Below are positions 5,779 to 9,640 of a stretch of DNA of 9,640 bases, one piece after another (position 1 is the stretch's first letter; each line of letters begins with the position of its first letter). The notes under the pieces are model-generated. The model saw only the letters and a program-made list of their open reading frames with translations. It did not search any database and was not told the DNA's origin. Source of the DNA: Symbiobacteriaceae bacterium (lineage in GTDB: Bacteria > Bacillota_E > Symbiobacteriia > Symbiobacteriales > Symbiobacteriaceae); the NCBI GenBank assembly GCA_027356675.1, contig DAHVXO010000091.1:1-9640 (forward strand), read 5' to 3'. The translations under genes were made by a program, and so were the position numbers.

Positions 5779-7307
5779 GACCGCACCACGCCCATAAGGT
5801 CGTAAATTCGATCCATGTCGAGTTCGGGGCGGACCAGGGCCGCCAGGCGGTCGTAGGCCGCATCTCGAAGGGCGGCAGGCACCCCTTCCTCCGGCGGCGG
5901 TGTCAATCCACGGCGCCGCCACAGCCAGGAGAGCCAGTCCCGGCGCAGCCTGTCGTTGTGGAAAATATCGTGCAGGTAACTCCCCCACACCTGGCCATCT
6001 GCTCCCACTGCACCGATCCCCTCCGCCTCCGACCCCTCCGGCCGTGCCCGAAGCAGCGGCGAGGCTCCAGCGCCGAGCCGGGTGCGCCCCATGTGAATCT
6101 CATACCCTGCGACGGCGGTTCCGGCGAGGCCTGCGAAAGGGCCGTGAGCGCACACGACGACGGCCTCCGTTCGCTCCGTCACCTTATCGGTGGCCGGGGA
6201 GAACTCGCTCTCCACATCCAGCAGTTCGAGCCCTGAAGTCTCCGGGTGCTTCGACTCGTGGCCGTCTGGATCCAGCACTCTTACACCGAGCATCTGAAAT
6301 CCGCCGCAAATGCCCACGACCGGCACGCCCCGGGCTGCCATGCGTTGGATGGCCGATCCCATCCCGGTGGACCAGAGCCAGCGCAGGTCACTCGCCGTAT
6401 TCTTGCTACCCGGGAGGATCACCGCATCCGCCTCGCGAAGCTGTGCGGGCTCCTCTGCCCATTCTAGCCGGACGCCGGGGGCCCGGCGAATGGGATCCAG
6501 GTCGGTGAAATTGCTGATCCGGGGCAGGCGAACCGCGCTGATTCGCAACTCCCCCTCGCTCGGGGCTCCGCCACCGGCCCTTGGCAGCGCCAGAGAGTCC
6601 TCCGCTTCAAGGTCCACGTCCAGGTATGGAAGCACACCCAAGACCGGCTTGCCGGTCCGACTCTCCAAAAAGCTCTCGCCAGGCTGAAGCAGGCTGCGAT
6701 CTCCCCGGAACTTGTTGATGATGAGCCCCGCCACACGCGCTTGATCATCGGGCTCGAGCAGGGCAAGGGTTCCCACCAGGGAGGCAAGGGCACCACCCCG
6801 ATCGATATCGGCCACAAGCAAGACCGGAGCCTCCGCCCAGCGGGCGACACGCATATTGGTCAGTTCCCGGTCCCGCAGGTTGACCTCGGCAGGCGACCCA
6901 GCCCCTTCGATCACGACGATGTCAAACTGCTCCCTGAGCCTGGCCAGAGAAGCTTGTATCGCTGACGCAGCCAGCTCGTACCCTGCCTGCCGGTAAGTGC
7001 GAAAGTTCATTGTCTTGTAAGGGCGGCCATGAATGACCACCTGGGACTCGGTTTCACCGCTGGGCTTGAGCAACACGGGGTTCATATCAACGGTGGCAGG
7101 GACGCCCGCCGCTTCCGCTTGCACCCCTTGAGCCCGTCCGATCTCCAGACCAGCTTGCGTTACGTAACTGTTATTCGACATATTCTGCGACTTGAAGGGC
7201 GCCACTCTCCAACCGTCCTGGCGGAAGATACGGCACAGGGCAGTGACCAGCAGGCTCTTCCCCACATTCGATGCGGTGCCCTGAATCATGATGGTCCGCG
7301 CTTTCAT
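5775..7307 (-). CDS. cobQ: Cobyric acid synthase CobQ/CbiP
   Basis: Glutamine- and ATP-dependent amidase of 510 residues that converts adenosylcobyrinic acid a,c-diamide to adenosylcobyric acid by adding four amides (b, d, e, g). The N-terminal dethiobiotin-synthetase-like ATPase domain (about 3-235) has the P-loop GTASNVGKS (10-18), the FKSQNMSNNSYVT segment (38-50) and VIEGAGSPAEVNL (132-144). The C-terminal class I glutamine amidotransferase-like domain (about 255-450) has LPGSKNT (298-304), nucleophile Cys334 in GICGGFQMLG, and His445 in SYLHDIF. Full length for the family. The start is ATG 7307, giving MKARTIMIQGTASNVGKS; it follows cobO by 19 bases with only a weak GGTG upstream, and the gap holds a seven-codon coupling-like frame. 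The TGA overlaps the cbiB ATG. Confidence 0.96.
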   Translation of the reverse strand: MKARTIMIQGTASNVGKSLLVTALCRIFRQDGWRVAPFKSQNMSNNSYVTQAGLEIGRAQGVQAEAAGVPATVDMNPVLLKPSGETESQVVIHGRPYKTMNFRTYRQAGYELAASAIQASLARLREQFDIVVIEGAGSPAEVNLRDRELTNMRVARWAEAPVLLVADIDRGGALASLVGTLALLEPDDQARVAGLIINKFRGDRSLLQPGESFLESRTGKPVLGVLPYLDVDLEAEDSLALPRAGGGAPSEGELRISAVRLPRISNFTDLDPIRRAPGVRLEWAEEPAQLREADAVILPGSKNTASDLRWLWSTGMGSAIQRMAARGVPVVGICGGFQMLGVRVLDPDGHESKHPETSGLELLDVESEFSPATDKVTERTEAVVVCAHGPFAGLAGTAVAGYEIHMGRTRLGAGASPLLRARPEGSEAEGIGAVGADGQVWGSYLHDIFHNDRLRRDWLSWLWRRRGLTPPPEEGVPAALRDAAYDRLAALVRPELDMDRIYDLMGVVRS

Positions 7308-7327
7308 CCGAGCACCAGTATGAGCAT
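7304..7327 (-). other. Seven-codon reading frame bridging cobO and cobQ
   Basis: An ATG at 7327 overlaps the cobO TGA (TGATG) and encodes MLILVLG; its own TGA at 7306-7304 overlaps the cobQ ATG (ATGA). Ribosomes finishing cobO could restart here and then reach the cobQ start. No data support translation; it may be chance. Confidence 0.25.
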
Positions 7328-7872
7328 CAAAACTCAATCCCCCTACGCGCCTTGATCCCCTGCTGATAGGCATGCTTGACCAAAACCATTTCGGTCACGG
7401 TGTCAGCCACTGCGACCAGTTCTTCCGGTGCTCCCCGGCCGGTAAGGACCATGTGCAGGCGGTGCGGGCGCTCTCGCAGCATCTGGAGCACATCCGCCAC
7501 GCCCACGATGCAGTTGAGATTCGGATCCGAGATCACATTATTGATCTCATCCAAGATCACCATGTCCCACTGGTCGGACATGACCTCCGCAACGGCGTGC
7601 TCCCAAGCCGTTTCAACCGCCGCCTGATGTTCTGATAAGGGGCCAATCCGCCTGTCGGGGATGGTAAAGCCGAGCCCCCGTCGCCGCAGTTCGAAGTTTG
7701 GCAGGCTTTTGAGCCCCTCGATCTCGGCGACTTTCCAGTTGCCCTTGATGAACTGGATCATCAAGACTTTCATCCCTGCACCCACGGCGCGTACGGCCTG
7801 CCCCATGGCCGCCGTGGTCTTGCCCTTTCCAAATCCGGTGTTCACGAGGACGATGCCGCGCTCATCAGCCAT
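7327..7872 (-). CDS. cobO: Corrinoid adenosyltransferase CobO/BtuR
   Basis: Cytoplasmic enzyme of 181 residues that transfers the 5'-deoxyadenosyl group of ATP to the cobalt of reduced corrinoids such as cob(I)yrinic acid a,c-diamide or cobinamide. The P-loop TGFGKGKTTAAMG is at residues 12-24, the Walker B-like MVILDEIN follows the SDQWD segment, and the protein ends in the family-typical QQGIKARRGIEF. Length is usual for the CobO/BtuR family, distinct from PduO and EutT types. ATG 7872 was chosen over an upstream in-frame GTG (7908) because a strong GGGAGGAG lies 8 bases before it and the family N-terminus fits. It starts 23 bases after the cobS stop and is followed at once by cobQ, which uses the adenosylated product line. 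Confidence 0.95.
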   Translation of the reverse strand: MADERGIVLVNTGFGKGKTTAAMGQAVRAVGAGMKVLMIQFIKGNWKVAEIEGLKSLPNFELRRRGLGFTIPDRRIGPLSEHQAAVETAWEHAVAEVMSDQWDMVILDEINNVISDPNLNCIVGVADVLQMLRERPHRLHMVLTGRGAPEELVAVADTVTEMVLVKHAYQQGIKARRGIEF

Positions 7873-7880
7873 GCAATGAT

Positions 7881-7888
7881 CTCCTCCC
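7881..7888 (-). promoter_or_regulatory. Ribosome binding site of cobO
   Basis: GGGAGGAG on the minus strand, 8 bases before ATG 7872. It decides the cobO start: the in-frame GTG further upstream would place this site inside the coding region. Confidence 0.85.
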
Positions 7889-7895
7889 GATCCAT

Positions 7896-8630
7896 CTACC
7901 ACGGCCATTTAGCGGCCAAGACGAGCAGCGCAGTCAGGAGCGAGATCTCCGTGACCGCCCCGCACACGTCCCCCGTTATGCCGCCCAGCCGTCGCGCGAC
8001 CCAGGCCGCCGCGGCCATTGCGACCAGAGCACTCAGCGCCGCCGCAACCAGGCCCCGCCATCCCAGGAGCAGCCAGCCGGTGGCCAGGGCGGTGACCGCA
8101 GCGATGAGGATCTGGCGCCAGCCGGTCCCAACGAAGCCGGCTCCGGTGCCGCCGCCAGGGCGGGCGTAGGGGTAGCGGGCCAGGGCCCACACCGGCGCCC
8201 ACCGCGCAGCCGCATGGGCGACCGTCAGGGCCGATAGGACTTGGACCGGAGACATCGCGCCCAGCGCGACACCGCGTCCGGCCAGGGTCAGGAACAGAGC
8301 GATGCCGCCATAACTGCCAAGACGCGGATCCTTCATGATCTCAAGCCTTCGCTGTGGAGTCGCACCGCCCATTCCGTCAGCCGTATCGGCAAGGCCGTCA
8401 GGGTGAAGGCCTCCTGTGACGAGCATTTCAATGAGGATGGCACCCCAGACCGCCACCACCGCAGGGAGGCCCAGCCAGCCAGCCAACCAGTAGCCGAGCC
8501 CGGCCAGGGCACCCACGAGCAGTCCGGCAGCCGGGAACCAGGCCGTTAACCGCCACAGCGGCACCTGCGAGTACACGCCGGGGACTGGCAGACGTGTAAG
8601 AAAGGCCACGGCTCCAGCCAATTCACGCAT
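7896..8630 (-). CDS. cobS: Adenosylcobinamide-GDP ribazoletransferase CobS
   Basis: Polytopic membrane protein of 244 residues that joins adenosylcobinamide-GDP with alpha-ribazole (phosphate), releasing GMP and forming adenosylcobalamin (phosphate), one of the last pathway steps. Motifs: FLTRLPVP (10-17), the acidic GGLHPDGLADTADG (73-86) thought to hold metal-binding aspartates, DPRLGSYG (101-108) and GGITGDVCGA near the C-terminus. Multiple hydrophobic segments (about 31-53, 56-72, 108-125, 170-215, 225-242) fit an inner-membrane enzyme. ATG 8630 is preferred to GTG 8639, since the GGGAAGGA site is 10 bases from the ATG but almost touches the GTG. Ends in TAG. It lies 31 bases after the methyltransferase gene. 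Partners CobU and CobT are not in the window. Confidence 0.95.
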   Translation of the reverse strand: MRELAGAVAFLTRLPVPGVYSQVPLWRLTAWFPAAGLLVGALAGLGYWLAGWLGLPAVVAVWGAILIEMLVTGGLHPDGLADTADGMGGATPQRRLEIMKDPRLGSYGGIALFLTLAGRGVALGAMSPVQVLSALTVAHAAARWAPVWALARYPYARPGGGTGAGFVGTGWRQILIAAVTALATGWLLLGWRGLVAAALSALVAMAAAAWVARRLGGITGDVCGAVTEISLLTALLVLAAKWPW

Positions 8631-8640
8631 CGGCCACACG

Positions 8641-8648
8641 TCCTTCCC
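8641..8648 (-). promoter_or_regulatory. Ribosome binding site of cobS
   Basis: GGGAAGGA on the minus strand in the 31-base gap after the methyltransferase stop. It is 10 bases from ATG 8630 and 1 base from GTG 8639, so it favours the ATG. Confidence 0.7.
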
Positions 8649-8661
8649 GAGTACTTCAACT

Positions 8662-9640
8662 CTACGCCATGGGCTGCAAGAAATCTGGCCGGACCTCTGC
8701 CTGTATATCGAGGACTTCCAAACCAGCCGCTACTTCTTGATCGAGGCAGACAAAACGGGTCTTTGCCAGCGCCTGAGCACCAAAAACCTGAGCGAGTCGG
8801 CCCGCTGCCTCCGAATGGGTCAGTAGTGCCAGGTGGATTCCACCCACTTCGATCTCCTGGAGCAGGATCTCCACCTCATACGCAAAGGGCCCCCCCGCGC
8901 GACGAGGGAAGATCCAGGGCTCCCCGCCCTGTTCCCGAACAGACTCAGCAAGTTGGGCAGCCTGCTCGCCGGCGAATGGAATCAGGACCCGCTGTCCGAA
9001 GAGCGGCTGCCGTTCCGACCAGGTGACCAATTCCCTGAGCGCGACGACCTGACCGATGACGATCAGCGCAGGTTGCAGCTGTCCCTGAACAAGTTCGGGT
9101 AGGTCAGCCAGCGTTGCGGTCACCACTGTTTGCTCGGGGCGAGTTCCCCAGTGGATCACCGCTGCCGGGGTATCCGGTGATCGACCATGGCGGATCAGTT
9201 GGTCCCGAACCTCCGCCGCTCTTCCCACCCCCATATAGAAGACCAGCGTGGTCGAGGCGGCGGCCAGGCCTGCCCAGTCAACACCAGCGTTCAGTTCCCC
9301 CGCACTGTATCCTGTCACAAAGGCAACCGCACTGGCAACGCCCCGATGGGTGACGGGGATGCCGGCATAACCGGATGCCCCGACGCCCGCCGTAACGCCG
9401 GGCACCACTTCAAAGGGGACCCCCGCCCGCCGGAGCGCCTCGGCCTCCTCACCGCCCCGTCCAAACACGAAGGGATCACCGCCCTTGAGGCGGCAGACCA
9501 ACCGACCCTCCAGGCCCGCCTCCACCAAGAGTTGCGAGATCTGCTCCTGTTCCATGGCAGACCGCCCTCTACCCTCCTTCCCAACGTAAATGCGAAGGCA
9601 CTCAGGCCGGGTCTCCGCGAGCAGCGATCGAGAGACCAGC
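8662..9640 (-). CDS. cobA: Uroporphyrinogen-III C-methyltransferase (SUMT) with short HemD-like tail, 5' end cut by window
   Basis: SUMT transfers methyl groups from S-adenosylmethionine to C2 and C7 of uroporphyrinogen III, giving precorrin-2, the branch point to cobalamin and siroheme. An ATG at 9555 is internal: the frame stays open to the edge, and the extra residues LVSRSLLAETRPECLRIYVG are typical SUMT sequence, so only about 30 N-terminal residues with the first glycine-rich loop are missing. Visible residues 1-206 carry RLKGGDPFVFGRGGEEA (50-66), VVPGVTAG (78-85), YAGIPVTHRG (91-100), the YMGVG region (135-139) and HWGTRPEQ (163-170). Residues about 213-325 resemble only the second half of uroporphyrinogen-III synthase (FGQRVLIPFAGEQAAQLAES onwards), too short for an active HemD. 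Ends TAG, followed one codon later by an in-frame TGA. First visible gene of the cobalamin run. Confidence 0.93.
   Translation of the reverse strand, partial: LVSRSLLAETRPECLRIYVGKEGRGRSAMEQEQISQLLVEAGLEGRLVCRLKGGDPFVFGRGGEEAEALRRAGVPFEVVPGVTAGVGASGYAGIPVTHRGVASAVAFVTGYSAGELNAGVDWAGLAAASTTLVFYMGVGRAAEVRDQLIRHGRSPDTPAAVIHWGTRPEQTVVTATLADLPELVQGQLQPALIVIGQVVALRELVTWSERQPLFGQRVLIPFAGEQAAQLAESVREQGGEPWIFPRRAGGPFAYEVEILLQEIEVGGIHLALLTHSEAAGRLAQVFGAQALAKTRFVCLDQEVAAGLEVLDIQAEVRPDFLQPMA

Noticed and set aside
5779..5988. Possible longer CbiB with 70 extra N-terminal residues
   Set aside because: The added stretch is low-complexity Arg/Pro/Gly-rich sequence that is simply cobQ read in another frame; the family motif begins right after ATG 5778, which overlaps the cobQ stop.
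8631..8661. Cobalamin riboswitch or other structured RNA between genes
   Set aside because: All gaps between the B12 genes are 31 bases or shorter, far too small for a cobalamin riboswitch; one could only lie upstream of the window.
9553..9555. ATG at 9555 as the start of the methyltransferase
   Set aside because: The frame is open upstream to the window edge and encodes conserved SUMT residues (for example RIYVGKEGRG), so the ATG is internal and the true start lies outside.

Overview
This is a GC-rich bacterial window in which every supported gene lies on the minus strand, so transcription runs from position 9640 towards position 1. Gaps between genes are tiny, with overlaps or 1 to 85 bases, and no stretch over 300 bases lacks a gene. 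Two blocks are visible. The organism is probably a high-GC Gram-positive of the Bacillota type. That is inferred from strong purine-rich ribosome binding sites, a membrane-anchored adaptor protein instead of an outer-membrane-linked lipoprotein, and a PduX-type threonine kinase inside a B12 cluster. No species can be named from the sequence alone.

Block 1 (9640 down to 3882) is part of a cobalamin (vitamin B12) operon, in transcription order. First comes a uroporphyrinogen-III C-methyltransferase, whose 5' end is cut by the window edge and which carries a shrunken HemD-like tail. It is followed by CobS (adenosylcobinamide-GDP ribazoletransferase), CobO (corrinoid adenosyltransferase), CobQ (cobyric acid synthase), CbiB (adenosylcobinamide-phosphate synthase) and a PduX-like L-threonine kinase. 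They cover the entry methylation of uroporphyrinogen III, cobalt-corrin adenosylation, side-chain amidation, attachment of the aminopropanol arm made from threonine phosphate, and the last joining of the lower ligand. CobD, CobU and CobT, which would complete the late pathway, are not in this window.

Block 2 (3847 down to 1) starts 34 bases after the threonine kinase with no visible terminator. It holds an OmpR-family response regulator, its sensor histidine kinase, and the start of a gene for an efflux adaptor (membrane fusion protein) that runs off the window. This is the usual layout of a two-component system controlling a MacAB/YknXYZ-type ABC efflux pump, and the transporter genes would be expected beyond position 1. 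A plausible sigma-A-like promoter lies directly in front of the adaptor gene.

The two most notable observations are in block 2. The histidine kinase has a single in-frame TAG exactly where the common SRL-E-AGR motif would have its glutamate, and the full ATPase domain continues in the same frame after it. The adaptor is built from two tandem copies of the entire lipoyl / alpha-hairpin / beta-barrel unit. Smaller points are the half-sized HemD-like tail on the methyltransferase and a seven-codon reading frame that exactly bridges the stop of cobO and the start of cobQ.
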